NCBI GenBank assembly: GCA_024402115.1 | Contig: JAKSJQ010000025.1 | Span: 1-30,814, forward strand | From: Bacteroidales bacterium | Lineage (GTDB): Bacteria > Bacteroidota > Bacteroidia > Bacteroidales > UBA932 | Direction of reading: 5' to 3' | Length of the DNA: 30,814 nucleotides | In this document: positions 14,363 to 22,192 of the stretch, one piece after another | Layout of the letters: each line of letters starts with the position of its first letter | Position numbering within the stretch: the stretch's first letter is position 1 | Position numbers and translations under genes: made by a program | Notes under the pieces: model-generated | What the model saw: the letters and a program-made list of their open reading frames with translations, nothing else | The model's database searches: none | Told to the model about the DNA's origin: nothing

Positions 14363-14947
14363 ATGGGAAGCATGAAAGACTTCAAGGCACTGAAGAGCCT
14401 GAAGAAAGATTTGGAAAAGAAGCCGACTCCCGTTATCAATCCGCAGAATTCAGGCCTGAAGCCAGGCAGTGTCGTGACGCTGATGGATTCCAATGACAGG
14501 GGAATGCTCCGTCACGTCCATAAGGACCATGTCGAGATAGAGATTGACGGCCTGCTGTTCACTGCAGGATTGAATGATTTCATCGTTAACGATCCCGCAG
14601 AAGATCGTGAGCTGATGCGTCGTGCCGGAAGTGCGAAGCCAATGAAGGAGAAAGCAAAGAAGCCATCAGTCAGCGTTCCTAGCGAGATAACTGTGGATCT
14701 TCACATAGAACGCATACCAGGCGGATTCGATGCGCCGGAAGGCTTCGAACTACCTTTCCAGATAGAATATTTCAAGAGGGTAATCCGTCAGAACCTCAAG
14801 TACAGGGGCATAAGAATAAACGTTGTACACGGAGTGGGAGACGGTATACTTCGTGATGCCGTGAGAAAGGAAATCGACGAGGTGTTCGCCGTTTCATGCA
14901 CCTGGAATCCGGGAATTGCCGGCGTTACTGTAGTAACTGTAAAGTAA
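14363..14947 (+). CDS. Smr-domain protein with N-terminal SH3-like region
   Basis: 194 aa. Residues about 30-70 (LKPGSVVTLMDSNDRGMLRHV) look like the small beta-barrel of DUF2027/MutS2-associated proteins. A charged linker follows, and then an Smr fold from about residue 112: the VDLHIERI strand (DxH motif), a long helix, and HGVGDGILRDAVRKEI with the HGxG motif. Smr domains bind or nick nucleic acids and in MutS2 act on collided ribosomes or recombination intermediates. This one is a short cytoplasmic stand-alone protein. It is probably co-transcribed with the LysR-type regulator. Confidence 0.78.
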   Translation: MGSMKDFKALKSLKKDLEKKPTPVINPQNSGLKPGSVVTLMDSNDRGMLRHVHKDHVEIEIDGLLFTAGLNDFIVNDPAEDRELMRRAGSAKPMKEKAKKPSVSVPSEITVDLHIERIPGGFDAPEGFELPFQIEYFKRVIRQNLKYRGIRINVVHGVGDGILRDAVRKEIDEVFAVSCTWNPGIAGVTVVTVK

Positions 14948-14958
14948 GCCTCTCGGGC

Positions 14959-15186
14959 CTACATGCGGCAGCTGCGATTCTTGGCGAGTTCTCCGGCAAG
15001 GACCTCTCCGGCGTGCTGCTCGCTGAATTCGCGGTTGATGTCCGCGAGCTCCCTCAGTCCGTATACATAGTCGTCATACATGTCTGCGAGGTCGATTCCT
15101 TCGCAGTCTATGTCAGCTCCGAGACATTCCTTGACTATCTGTGACCTTTCCTCGAAGGTCGTATCCTTGATGAGTAAGCTTTTCAT
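14959..15186 (-). CDS. Small conserved-type protein with three cysteines, unknown function
   Basis: 75 aa. It begins MKSLLIKDTTFEERSQIVKE, a start I recall from small hypothetical proteins of anaerobes. Cysteines are at 21, 28 and 73 (CLGADIDCEGID and RSCRM). There is no signal peptide or membrane segment. An exact TAnnTTTG box at 15206-15213 on its strand lies 19 bases upstream, which supports the gene being real and independently transcribed. It is divergent from the glutathione peroxidase operon. A metal or redox role is conjecture. Confidence 0.6.
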   Translation of the reverse strand: MKSLLIKDTTFEERSQIVKECLGADIDCEGIDLADMYDDYVYGLRELADINREFSEQHAGEVLAGELAKNRSCRM

Positions 15187-15205
15187 TCTTCTGTAGATTT
15201 CTCAC

Positions 15206-15213
15206 CAAATATA
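15206..15213 (-). promoter_or_regulatory. -7 box of the small cysteine protein
   Basis: The minus strand reads TATATTTG, an exact TAnnTTTG match, 19 bases ahead of the ATG at 15186. A -33 element is not evident. Confidence 0.5.
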
Positions 15214-15234
15214 CAGCATTTTAAATTATTTGTC

Positions 15235-15242
15235 TATATTTG
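15235..15242 (+). promoter_or_regulatory. -7 box of the glutathione peroxidase-ohrR operon
   Basis: TATATTTG at 15235-15242 matches TAnnTTTG exactly, 42 bases ahead of the ATG at 15285. The predicted transcript start falls near 15249, just before the candidate operator at 15253-15272. Confidence 0.55.
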
Positions 15243-15252
15243 CGTTATAAAA

Positions 15253-15272
15253 TAATATTGTATGCAATTTAA
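15253..15272 (+). promoter_or_regulatory. Candidate OhrR operator (imperfect inverted repeat)
   Basis: TAATATTG and CAATTTAA flank TATG and are inverted repeats at 6 of 8 positions, with perfect ATTG/CAAT inner arms. The A+T-rich TTG/CAA pattern resembles known OhrR operators. It lies between the -7 box and the first gene of an operon that encodes OhrR, as expected for autorepression. The region is A+T-rich, so chance is not excluded. Confidence 0.35.
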
Positions 15273-15284
15273 AATTTTGGAGCT

Positions 15285-15758
15285 ATGAAAATCTACGAGT
15301 TCGACGTACTGGATATGAAGAAGAACAAGGTCAGTATGTCTCGATATGAAGGTAAGGTAATGCTGATCGTGAACACTGCCACCAGATGTGGCTTCACCCC
15401 ACAGTACGATGGACTCGAGAAACTTCATGAGCAGTACAACGCGCAGGGACTTGAGATCCTCGGCTTCCCTTGCAACCAGTTTGCGCATCAGGCACCCGAG
15501 AATGAGCAGGAGATTGCTTCATTCTGCTCCCTCAAGTACAATGTGAACTTTACCCAGTTCGCAAAGATCGATGTCAACGGCGATAACGCACATCCTCTTT
15601 ACGCCTGGCTCAAGGAGCAGAAGACAGGTACCTTCGGAAGCGCTATCAAGTGGAACTTCACTAAGTTCCTCGTTGACAGGCAGGGTAATGTCGTAGGTCG
15701 TTTCGGGCCTATGACTACTCCAGAGAAACTCGAATCAGAAATCAAAAAATATCTATAA
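15285..15758 (+). CDS. Glutathione peroxidase family thiol peroxidase
   Basis: 157 aa, cytoplasmic. The peroxidatic cysteine is Cys35 in NTATRCGFTPQYDGL, a Cys and not a Sec enzyme. The active-site tetrad is completed by Gln69 (CNQFAHQAPE) and Trp123-Asn124 (KWNFTKFLV). Cys81 in ASFCSLKYNV is at the place of the resolving cysteine of thioredoxin-dependent members, so thioredoxin rather than glutathione is the likely reductant. It reduces hydrogen peroxide and organic or lipid hydroperoxides. Its stop overlaps the start of ohrR by one base, so the two are translated together, and it is the probable main target of OhrR. Confidence 0.93.
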   Translation: MKIYEFDVLDMKKNKVSMSRYEGKVMLIVNTATRCGFTPQYDGLEKLHEQYNAQGLEILGFPCNQFAHQAPENEQEIASFCSLKYNVNFTQFAKIDVNGDNAHPLYAWLKEQKTGTFGSAIKWNFTKFLVDRQGNVVGRFGPMTTPEKLESEIKKYL

Positions 15759-16168
15759 TGGATCCGCTTAAGCTCGAAAACCAGCTTTGCTTCCCACTGT
15801 ATGTGGCAGCCAAGGAAGTCGTACGCAAGTACAGGCCTTTCCTTGATCCACTCGGATTGACATATACCCAGTACATTGCGATGATGGTGTTCTGGGAGCA
15901 TAAGAGCGTTACTGTCGGTAAGCTTGGCGAGATACTACGCCTCGACAGCGGAACTCTGACTCCTATGCTCAAGAAGATGGAGACGGCAGGACTCGTGAGG
16001 CGCAGCCGTGGCTCTAAGGACGAGAGGGTAGTGGAAGTCACCATCACCGAGCAGGGCGAGGCTCTCAAGGAGAAGGCCGCTGATGTGCCGATGAAGATGG
16101 CAAGCTGCGTCTCGATCAGCCCTGAGGAGGCCGTCCAACTCCTAGCAATTCTCAAGAAACTCAAATAA
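15758..16168 (+). CDS. ohrR: MarR family organic hydroperoxide sensor-repressor OhrR
   Basis: 136 aa. The N-terminal LENQLCFPLY motif carries the peroxide-sensing cysteine (Cys11, matching Cys15 of Bacillus OhrR). The tyrosines that contact it are kept: Tyr15, Tyr25 (RKYRP) and Tyr36 (LTYTQY). The winged helix spans about residues 50-100 (LDSGTLTPMLKKME recognition helix, DERVVEV wing). Cys117 in the last helices could act as the second cysteine of two-Cys OhrR proteins. Oxidation of Cys11 should release DNA and turn on the peroxidase gene. Here the repressor is joined to a GPx-type peroxidase instead of the usual ohr gene. Confidence 0.92.
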   Translation: MDPLKLENQLCFPLYVAAKEVVRKYRPFLDPLGLTYTQYIAMMVFWEHKSVTVGKLGEILRLDSGTLTPMLKKMETAGLVRRSRGSKDERVVEVTITEQGEALKEKAADVPMKMASCVSISPEEAVQLLAILKKLK

Positions 16169-16179
16169 TATTACACACT

Positions 16180-16374
16180 ATGGAAGAAAAGAAAACTTAC
16201 CCATGCGAGACTTGTCCGATGAGGGCAAAGCATGACAAGAACCCTAAATCGCTCGGAGGTAGAATCTGGCGCTGGCACATCAACTTCTGCCCAGGCTGGA
16301 AGGCATACTTCACTTCACGCTCTGAGGAAGAGAAGGCAGCTCTCCGTGCGAAGTACGATTTCAAGAAGTACTAG
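16180..16374 (+). CDS. Small CxxC protein, unknown function
   Basis: 64 aa. Cys9-x2-Cys12 (YPCETCPMRAK) and a later His33-x3-Cys37 (WHINFCPGW) could make one Zn or Fe site. The rest is basic and aromatic, with no signal peptide or membrane helix. It starts 11 bases after ohrR on the same strand, so it is the third gene of the peroxide-responsive operon. Conserved short proteins of this look are common in Bacteroidales, but I do not recognise a characterised family. Confidence 0.65.
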   Translation: MEEKKTYPCETCPMRAKHDKNPKSLGGRIWRWHINFCPGWKAYFTSRSEEEKAALRAKYDFKKY

Positions 16375-16382
16375 AATTTAAT

Positions 16383-16419
16383 CGTCATACGCCAATCCAT
16401 CAGGGGTTGGCGTATGATG
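16383..16419 (+). terminator. Strong hairpin after the ohrR operon, without U-tract
   Basis: CATACGCCAA (16386-16395) and TTGGCGTATG (16407-16416) pair perfectly over 10 bp, and outer bases extend the stem to 13 pairs with one G-U. The loop is TCCATCAGGGG. No run of T follows on either side, so it may be a transcript-stabilising end, an attenuator or a protein-binding palindrome and not a simple intrinsic terminator. Confidence 0.45.
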
Positions 16420-16473
16420 TATAGGAAAGATTGTGTAACTTTACGGAATTACATTTTGATATCTACAAGAACG

Positions 16474-18237
16474 ATGTTACGGAAAGTTTTTTTAAAGTGT
16501 ATGAGCGCTTCTGCGCTTGCGTTTACCTTTTCTGCGTGCAGCAGTAATGTACAAGCAGACATGGTCGTATACGGCAAGATATTCACTTCCGAGTCTGAGG
16601 AATTGGCCGAGGCGTTCGCGGTTAAGGATGGAAAGTACGTCTTCGTCGGTGACAGTATCAGTGCACAGAAATATATTGGAGAGAATACTGAGATTATCAA
16701 TCATACAGGCAAAGGAATGGTGATGGCCGGATGTACTGAAGGCCATGGCCACTATCTGGTGTCAGGTTTCCAGCACAATTCGCCAACTACACTTGCTTTA
16801 AGTCCTAAGGACAGCAGTAAGGATATCCTGGAGAAACTTGTCAAGAAACTGACAGACGTCAATCCTAGCTATGTATATGGTTTCGGCTGGAGTTATACTG
16901 ATCTGGACAGAAACCACGACTTCCCGACCAAAGAACAGCTTGATGCGATCGCTGCAGATATCCCTGTGTATCTTTCTGATCAGGAAGGACATAAAGGCCT
17001 TGTCAACTCATATAGCCTCAATCATTCCGGCATCCTTGATGAGAACGGTAAGGTTCGTGACGATTTCAAGTACAAGAGTTTCGTCGACGTCGACAAGAAT
17101 GGATACCCAACCGGTCTGCTAAGAGAGCAGGCAGGCACATACGTCCGCTCTCATGCATGCGTTTCTGCTGGTGGAGATGATATCTGGGTCAAAGCTATCG
17201 ATGACATTCAGCATCTGTTGAACTCAATGGGCTATACTGCGGTATTCGAAGCATGGGGTAACCAGGTGGGTATGGGCCTTTTTGAGACAGCAAACAAAAT
17301 GGACAAGCAGGATAAGCTTACTGTCGACATCGCCCTTTCATACGAGATTGAAAACATTAGTCCAGAAGAGACAGAGAAGGGAATTCAGGCGGCTATTGAT
17401 TCCAAGAAGTACGCTAGCAAGCATGTGAATGCAAACGTCCTGAAGATGTTTGAGGACGGTACGGTTGAGACAGGAACAGGTTACAATATGATACCTGCTG
17501 CCGATGGTAGCAACGGCAGGGCTATCTGGAGTGTGGAAGAACTTACAGACATCACTCTGAAAGCAAACAGGGCAGGTCTTATGGTCCATGTTCATACCAT
17601 GGGTGACGGTGCCATCCATAATGTGATGGATGCATATGAGAATGCATATAACGCAAACAAGAAGGAGCATTTCTCTCCTGAACCAGTACGCAACCAGATG
17701 GTTCACATGCGTACGGTAGCCCCTGAGGATTTTGACCGCCTGGCAGAATGTAACATCTTATGTGTCAGCGGTATTCATTGGCATTGGATGAATGAGTCGA
17801 CATTGGAATACTTCAAGTCATCCAATGCAATGAACGAGAAATACTACAATGAGGCATATCCATACCAGTCATTCCTCGATCATGGTATTCACACTACCAT
17901 TCATACCGATTCTCCAGCTGCTTCCGGCTCGCCGAGGGATCCATTCGGTATCATGCAGATTGCCTGTACCGGTGTTCTCGTAAATGATCAGGTTAATTGC
18001 CCGAACCCATTCGACACCAAGGAGTGCGTCCGCAACCGCGCCGATTTCCTCCGCTCACTCACCATCGAGGGCGCATATCAGTTCTGCCGAGAGACTGAGA
18101 GAGGCTCAATCGCTCCAGGTAAGTATGCTGACTTCATCCTTATCGACAAGGATGTGCTTACATGCGACGTCAACGAACTCCACGACACGAAGGTCCTTAA
18201 TACCTACTTCGAGGGCAAGTGCGTATATGAATTATAG
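16474..18237 (+). CDS. Amidohydrolase lipoprotein of the YtcJ/Amidohydro_3 type
   Basis: 587 aa with the start chosen at MLRKVFLKCMSAS, because this gives a lipoprotein signal ending FSAC with Cys22 as the lipid-carrying residue; the frame is open 20 codons further upstream, into the hairpin. The enzyme is a metal-dependent TIM barrel with a small beta-sandwich. Metal motifs: GHGH in CTEGHGHYLVSG, HVHTMGDGAIHNV, HMRTVAPEDF and HTDSPAASG (Asp). The C-terminal GSIAPGKYADFILIDKDVL is the standard end of Amidohydro_3 proteins. Members hydrolyse N-acyl or N-formyl bonds or cyclic amides; the substrate is not deducible. The lipid anchor places it in the periplasm or on the outer membrane. Confidence 0.85.
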   Translation: MLRKVFLKCMSASALAFTFSACSSNVQADMVVYGKIFTSESEELAEAFAVKDGKYVFVGDSISAQKYIGENTEIINHTGKGMVMAGCTEGHGHYLVSGFQHNSPTTLALSPKDSSKDILEKLVKKLTDVNPSYVYGFGWSYTDLDRNHDFPTKEQLDAIAADIPVYLSDQEGHKGLVNSYSLNHSGILDENGKVRDDFKYKSFVDVDKNGYPTGLLREQAGTYVRSHACVSAGGDDIWVKAIDDIQHLLNSMGYTAVFEAWGNQVGMGLFETANKMDKQDKLTVDIALSYEIENISPEETEKGIQAAIDSKKYASKHVNANVLKMFEDGTVETGTGYNMIPAADGSNGRAIWSVEELTDITLKANRAGLMVHVHTMGDGAIHNVMDAYENAYNANKKEHFSPEPVRNQMVHMRTVAPEDFDRLAECNILCVSGIHWHWMNESTLEYFKSSNAMNEKYYNEAYPYQSFLDHGIHTTIHTDSPAASGSPRDPFGIMQIACTGVLVNDQVNCPNPFDTKECVRNRADFLRSLTIEGAYQFCRETERGSIAPGKYADFILIDKDVLTCDVNELHDTKVLNTYFEGKCVYEL

Positions 18238-18272
18238 TGCAGATCTTATATCTGTTAAGAAACACTGAAACT

Positions 18273-18914
18273 ATGAAAGCAATTCTTACCGGGACTACCG
18301 GATATGTGGGAGAGGGCGTGCTTCTGGCAATGCTCGACGACAGAAGGATAGATAAGGTCCTGTCCATAGGCAGGCGCCCTTGCGGCCATTCGCATGCGAA
18401 GCTCGAGGAACTGATCGTACCGGACCTGATGGACATCAAGGAAGGAGATCCGCGCCTTGAGGGCTATGATGTATGCTTCTTTGCTGCAGGAATCACCTCT
18501 GTAGGCACTCCGAAGGATGTCTATGACCGCATATCGTTTGAAATACCTACCTACTTTGCCAGCATCATGCCGAACAAGGACCAGATGACCTTCATCTATG
18601 TTTCAGGAGCAGGCACGACCGACAAGGGAAAACAGCACTGGCAGAAGGTCAAGAGCGCGACGGAGAACATCATCCTGCGAATGGGATTCAAGCATGCCTT
18701 TGGTTGGAGGCCTATGCTCATGCTCCCATACAAGGGCCAGACCAACAAGCAGTTGAGAGCCCAGAAGATGGCGATGGTGATGTACCCTGTGGTGCGAATC
18801 CTCAAGAACTACAACAGCATGACGGAGATGTGCCGTGCCATCATACGCGTGACCACCGAGGGATACTCGAAGAAGTACCTCAATCCGTCAGATATCATGA
18901 AGCTCGCTCGCTGA
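18273..18914 (+). CDS. NAD(P)-binding epimerase/SDR-like protein
   Basis: 213 aa with the start at MKAILTGTTGYVGEG; the frame runs back to the previous stop but only this ATG puts the nucleotide-binding motif at the N-terminus. The Rossmann motif GTTGYVGEG (GxxGxxG) is followed by SIGRRP, which suggests NADP preference. FIYVSGAGTTD and a Lys in QKVKSATENIILR take the place of the Ser-Tyr-Lys region; the tyrosine is not obvious, as in atypical SDRs of the HTATIP2/YbjT kind. These are often reductases or redox sensors. It is 35 bases after the amidohydrolase gene and convergent with the HAD gene. Confidence 0.75.
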   Translation: MKAILTGTTGYVGEGVLLAMLDDRRIDKVLSIGRRPCGHSHAKLEELIVPDLMDIKEGDPRLEGYDVCFFAAGITSVGTPKDVYDRISFEIPTYFASIMPNKDQMTFIYVSGAGTTDKGKQHWQKVKSATENIILRMGFKHAFGWRPMLMLPYKGQTNKQLRAQKMAMVMYPVVRILKNYNSMTEMCRAIIRVTTEGYSKKYLNPSDIMKLAR

Positions 18915-18925
18915 GACGGCTGATT

Positions 18926-19534
18926 CTATCTGCGACTTGCGATGATCTTGCGAAGCTCGGCTTCGTACTGCTCCGCGTTCTGGAATACTATTCCTTCCAT
19001 ACCGACCCTACGTCCGCCTTCGATATTGACAGGGCGGTCGTCGGTGAAAACGCACTCCTCCGGTTTGAGACCATAGCGCTCAAAGAGTATGTTGTAGATT
19101 TCAGGCTCCGGCTTGACCACCTTCTCTTCTGATGAGATGACGCGTCCGTCGAGGAGCTTGAAGATGTCGTACTGGGCCATGGTAAGGTGGACCTTGCTGC
19201 ACCAGTTGGTGAGTCCGTAGAGCTTGTAGCCCTCAGCCTTGAGCTTCGTGAGGAGTTCCCTCATGCCCTTGGTCTCTCCGATCACGATGTCGGGGTAGTT
19301 ATCCTTGAACATCATCATCTCCGGGAGGAAGTCCGGATTCTCTGCGAGCACTTCGCCCATGATCTCGTCGATTGGCTGCTCCTCACGGTCCATGCGCTCC
19401 TGGAATTCAGGGGTGTTGAATACCTTTGCGAAGGCCATGCATCTTTCCTTGTCGGGGATATGGCGCTTGAAGAATCCTTCGAAGCTGTAGTCGACCAGCA
19501 CCATGCCGAAGTCGAATATGAGGTTCTTTATCAT
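18926..19534 (-). CDS. HAD family phosphatase (YihX-like, subfamily IA)
   Basis: 202 aa. Motif I is FDFGMVLVD with nucleophile Asp8; the usual second Asp is Gly10, as in YihX (DLGNV) and epoxide-hydrolase N-domains. Motif II is LTNW, motif III is the Lys in EEKVVKPEPEIY and motif IV is FTDDRPVNI. YihX dephosphorylates alpha-glucose 1-phosphate, so a sugar phosphate is a reasonable substrate. Its ATG overlaps the stop of the glycosyltransferase gene (ATGA), which makes it the last gene of the eight-gene operon. Confidence 0.85.
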   Translation of the reverse strand: MIKNLIFDFGMVLVDYSFEGFFKRHIPDKERCMAFAKVFNTPEFQERMDREEQPIDEIMGEVLAENPDFLPEMMMFKDNYPDIVIGETKGMRELLTKLKAEGYKLYGLTNWCSKVHLTMAQYDIFKLLDGRVISSEEKVVKPEPEIYNILFERYGLKPEECVFTDDRPVNIEGGRRVGMEGIVFQNAEQYEAELRKIIASRR

Positions 19535-20400
19535 CGTTCGTTATTTTTTCGCCGCGAAGATACTAAAATCTTGTCGATCTTCCTTTTGCACCTTTGTTCC
19601 TGTCGGGAGATTTCACGGCCAAATCGGTCTCCGAAATACTCTCTGAAGTCTTGCATGGACCTCAGCATCCTGTTAAGCTCTGAAATGCCGAATTCGGGGT
19701 TGCTCCTCGCATGCGACATATATCCTCCCGAGAGTACCCTGTAGCAGGACATCTCGTCCTGAACCATCCTTCCGTTTCCGTGTATAAGGCAGGTGAGCAT
19801 CACGCCAAGGTCTCCGTAAGGGAGGTTGCAAAGAAGCGTGCTCTTCAGTTCCTCCTTCTTTCTAGCCATGGATGATCGGAAGAAGAAGGAACTCGTCTGG
19901 AACGTGCTATGTCCCTTTCCGAACTTAATCCTCATCAGGTCCTCCAGCTTGACTTCACTGCTCCTGAACCTGAAGAATCTGGGAATTGTGGCCGTCATCC
20001 TGCTTCCGTCAGCCCTGACCTTCCTGACCCTTCCGAAGCATATCGTGCATTCGGGATGCGCTTCAAGTTCGTCATGCTGCTTCTGCAGCTTCAGCGGGTC
20101 CGTCCAGAAGTCATCTCCTTCGCAGAGGGCGATGTAATCAGCCTCTTTCTCATACGGCTCGGTATATGCCGCAGTCGACCTGCCCTTGGAGTAGTGGTTC
20201 TCGGTCAGATAGATGCCTTTGATGATATCCGGGTACTTCTTCTCATATTTCCGGATAATGTCCGTGTTGCCGTCCGTGCTGCAGTCGTCTATCACCAATG
20301 CCAGGAAAGGGAAGTCGGTCTTCTGCATCACGAAACCCATGAGAGCCTGTTCTATATATTTCTCATGGTTGTATGTGTAGCACTTTACGAGTACCTTCAT
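19531..20400 (-). CDS. Family 2 glycosyltransferase
   Basis: 289 aa with a GT-A fold. The opening VLVKCYTYNHEKYIEQAL, the nucleotide-binding VIDDCSTDGNTDIIRKY and the metal-binding CEGDDFWTDPLKL (DxD equivalent) are standard GT2 features. The C-terminal part is basic with no membrane helix, so it acts at the cytoplasmic face. It is translationally coupled at both ends (ATGA overlaps) with the DegT aminotransferase and the HAD phosphatase, which suggests that it transfers the amino sugar made by this operon. Donor and acceptor are unknown. Confidence 0.9.
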   Translation of the reverse strand: MKVLVKCYTYNHEKYIEQALMGFVMQKTDFPFLALVIDDCSTDGNTDIIRKYEKKYPDIIKGIYLTENHYSKGRSTAAYTEPYEKEADYIALCEGDDFWTDPLKLQKQHDELEAHPECTICFGRVRKVRADGSRMTATIPRFFRFRSSEVKLEDLMRIKFGKGHSTFQTSSFFFRSSMARKKEELKSTLLCNLPYGDLGVMLTCLIHGNGRMVQDEMSCYRVLSGGYMSHARSNPEFGISELNRMLRSMQDFREYFGDRFGREISRQEQRCKRKIDKILVSSRRKNNER

Positions 20401-21497
20401 GGTCTTATGAGTCTTATCACCTTGTCGATGTCCGACTCAGTGAGCTGGTGGTGAATCGGGAGGCAGATCACTGAATCCGCCAGCTTCCTTGCGGCCGGGA
20501 GATAGTCCGGTCTTGCTGAAGGAAGTTCGGAATATGGATGGAAGTCGGTTATGAGCGGATAGAAATAGCGTCTGCCGTACACCCCGCCAGACTTCATCTT
20601 TTCGTAGAGTTCGTCTCGTGACATCCCGTAGCAACTCTCTACGAAGATAGGGAAGTATGAATAGTTGCTCCTGATTCCTTTCTGCTCATCCGGTAACCTG
20701 ATCCCTTCAATGCCGGCAAGAGTCTCCCTGTATCGCGAAGCAACCTGCTGACGGCGGGCAATTGCGTCCTGGACCTTGCGGAGGGTGATGAGTCCGTATG
20801 CGGCTCTGATCTCATCCATCTTCGAGTTTATTCCCACTTCCGATATCGTCACTTCGTCTTCGTATCCGAAGTTGCGCATCAGGTCGGCGGTGTCCTTGAT
20901 CTGGCTGCTGCGTGTCACCAGCGCTCCGCCTTCGACCGTGTTGTAGACTTTCGTCGCATGGAAGGAGAGTGTCGATATGTCGCCCTCGGTCAGTATGCTC
21001 CGGCCGTCTCTCTCCACTCCGAAAGCGTGAGCCGCATCGTAGATGACCTTCAGACTGTGGCGCCGTGCGATTTCCTCTATCCTGGCAGTGTCGCAGACGT
21101 TGCCGTACACATGCACTGCCATGATTGCGCTCGTACGCGGGGTGACGGCTTCCTCAATCTTATCGGGATCGATGCATCCGGTAGCAGGGTCGACGTCCAC
21201 GAAGACTGGCTTGAGACCGCTCCACCATATCGCATGCGATGTCGCGATGAAGGAATACGGCGTGGTGATGACCTCTCCGGTGAGCCCAAGGATCCTGATT
21301 GCCGCAAGCAGGGGCAGAGTCCCGTTTGCATACAGGCTCAGGTGCGGCACCTTCAGATACCTGGACAGCTCATTCTCCAGCCTTTCGTGAAGGGGACCGC
21401 AGTTTGTGATCATCTCTCTTTCCCATACCTCCTTGAGCAGCTCATGGAGCTCGTCGAGGTCCGGAAGAAGGGGAGTGGTGACTTTAATCATACTCAT
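20397..21497 (-). CDS. DegT/DnrJ/EryC1/StrS family PLP-dependent sugar aminotransferase
   Basis: 366 aa. The PLP lysine is Lys183 in STLSFHATKVYNTVEGGAL; Asp154 in IYDAAHAFG contacts the pyridine nitrogen; LYANGTLPLLAAI holds the phosphate cup. These enzymes aminate keto groups of nucleotide-linked deoxy sugars using glutamate. Full length and all key residues suggest an active enzyme. No nucleotide-sugar dehydratase is encoded in this operon, so the keto-sugar substrate must come from elsewhere. It overlaps wbqC upstream and the glycosyltransferase downstream by four bases each. Confidence 0.92.
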   Translation of the reverse strand: MSMIKVTTPLLPDLDELHELLKEVWEREMITNCGPLHERLENELSRYLKVPHLSLYANGTLPLLAAIRILGLTGEVITTPYSFIATSHAIWWSGLKPVFVDVDPATGCIDPDKIEEAVTPRTSAIMAVHVYGNVCDTARIEEIARRHSLKVIYDAAHAFGVERDGRSILTEGDISTLSFHATKVYNTVEGGALVTRSSQIKDTADLMRNFGYEDEVTISEVGINSKMDEIRAAYGLITLRKVQDAIARRQQVASRYRETLAGIEGIRLPDEQKGIRSNYSYFPIFVESCYGMSRDELYEKMKSGGVYGRRYFYPLITDFHPYSELPSARPDYLPAARKLADSVICLPIHHQLTESDIDKVIRLIRP

Positions 21498-22192
21498 TTC
21501 TCAATCAGGCTGTATTGTGTGAGCATATTGGAAATCTCTTCCCTGGAGTTGAACATCAGCACATCCATTATAGAGAGCCCCGGCACGAAACTCTCCGTGC
21601 GCTGGGGATACTCGGGAAGACGCGAGTTTATGAACTTGAGCCTGACGCCATGCTTCATGAAGTCGTCATAGCTGTACAGCTCCTGCCCGCCCACGGCGTT
21701 GATGTAGGTGTCTGCACCCGTGAGACGGCAGTACTCATATATCCTGTCCTCCTTCTTCAGCCTGCCGTAGGTGTCGAAGTCGGAGGTCTTTCCTATCCTT
21801 GTCGTTATTCCTATGTGCCGGCATACCTCTTCGATCGAATGCGTGAGGAATGCGGAAAGGTTGCGCTCCGGGAAGCCCAGAATGTCTTCCATCAGCCCCA
21901 TGGTCTCGTCGAAGAACGGAGCCTTGCAGTAGTTGTGGCGCAGTATGTTCAGTATCTGGGATGCGTTGACATCTGCGATTTCAAGTTCGGAGATGAGCCT
22001 GTTGGGACTCGCTCCCTTTATGCTGATCCCGACATAGGCCGGTTCTCCTCCCACCAGGACACGGTTGCGGCCTATCCACCCGTGCCGGATATAGTTGTAG
22101 TCATCACCGATGAGGAACAGATCCGCAGAGTCAATCAACTGCCAGTATGCGAGATACGGCATGAAGTACGGCTGATTTGCAGATAGTGTCAT
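21494..22192 (-). CDS. WbqC family protein
   Basis: 232 aa. It has the family's N-terminal signature, here NQPYFMPYLAYWQLIDSADLFLIGDDYNYIRHGWIGRNRV, given in full only by position (residues 6-45): the QPYF.PYL.Y.QLI segment, the D-D-Y-x-Y segment and the W-I-x-R-N-R segment. The C-terminal TGADTYINAVGGQELY and GVRLKFI pieces also fit. WbqC proteins occur in O-antigen and other polysaccharide clusters; no precise reaction is established to my knowledge. It overlaps both neighbours by ATGA, between the ATP-grasp-like ligase and the aminotransferase. Confidence 0.85.
   Translation of the reverse strand: MTLSANQPYFMPYLAYWQLIDSADLFLIGDDYNYIRHGWIGRNRVLVGGEPAYVGISIKGASPNRLISELEIADVNASQILNILRHNYCKAPFFDETMGLMEDILGFPERNLSAFLTHSIEEVCRHIGITTRIGKTSDFDTYGRLKKEDRIYEYCRLTGADTYINAVGGQELYSYDDFMKHGVRLKFINSRLPEYPQRTESFVPGLSIMDVLMFNSREEISNMLTQYSLIEK

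Noticed and set aside
16414..16473. Upstream start for the amidohydrolase
   Set aside because: It would begin within the hairpin and bury the lipoprotein signal sequence behind 20 polar residues.
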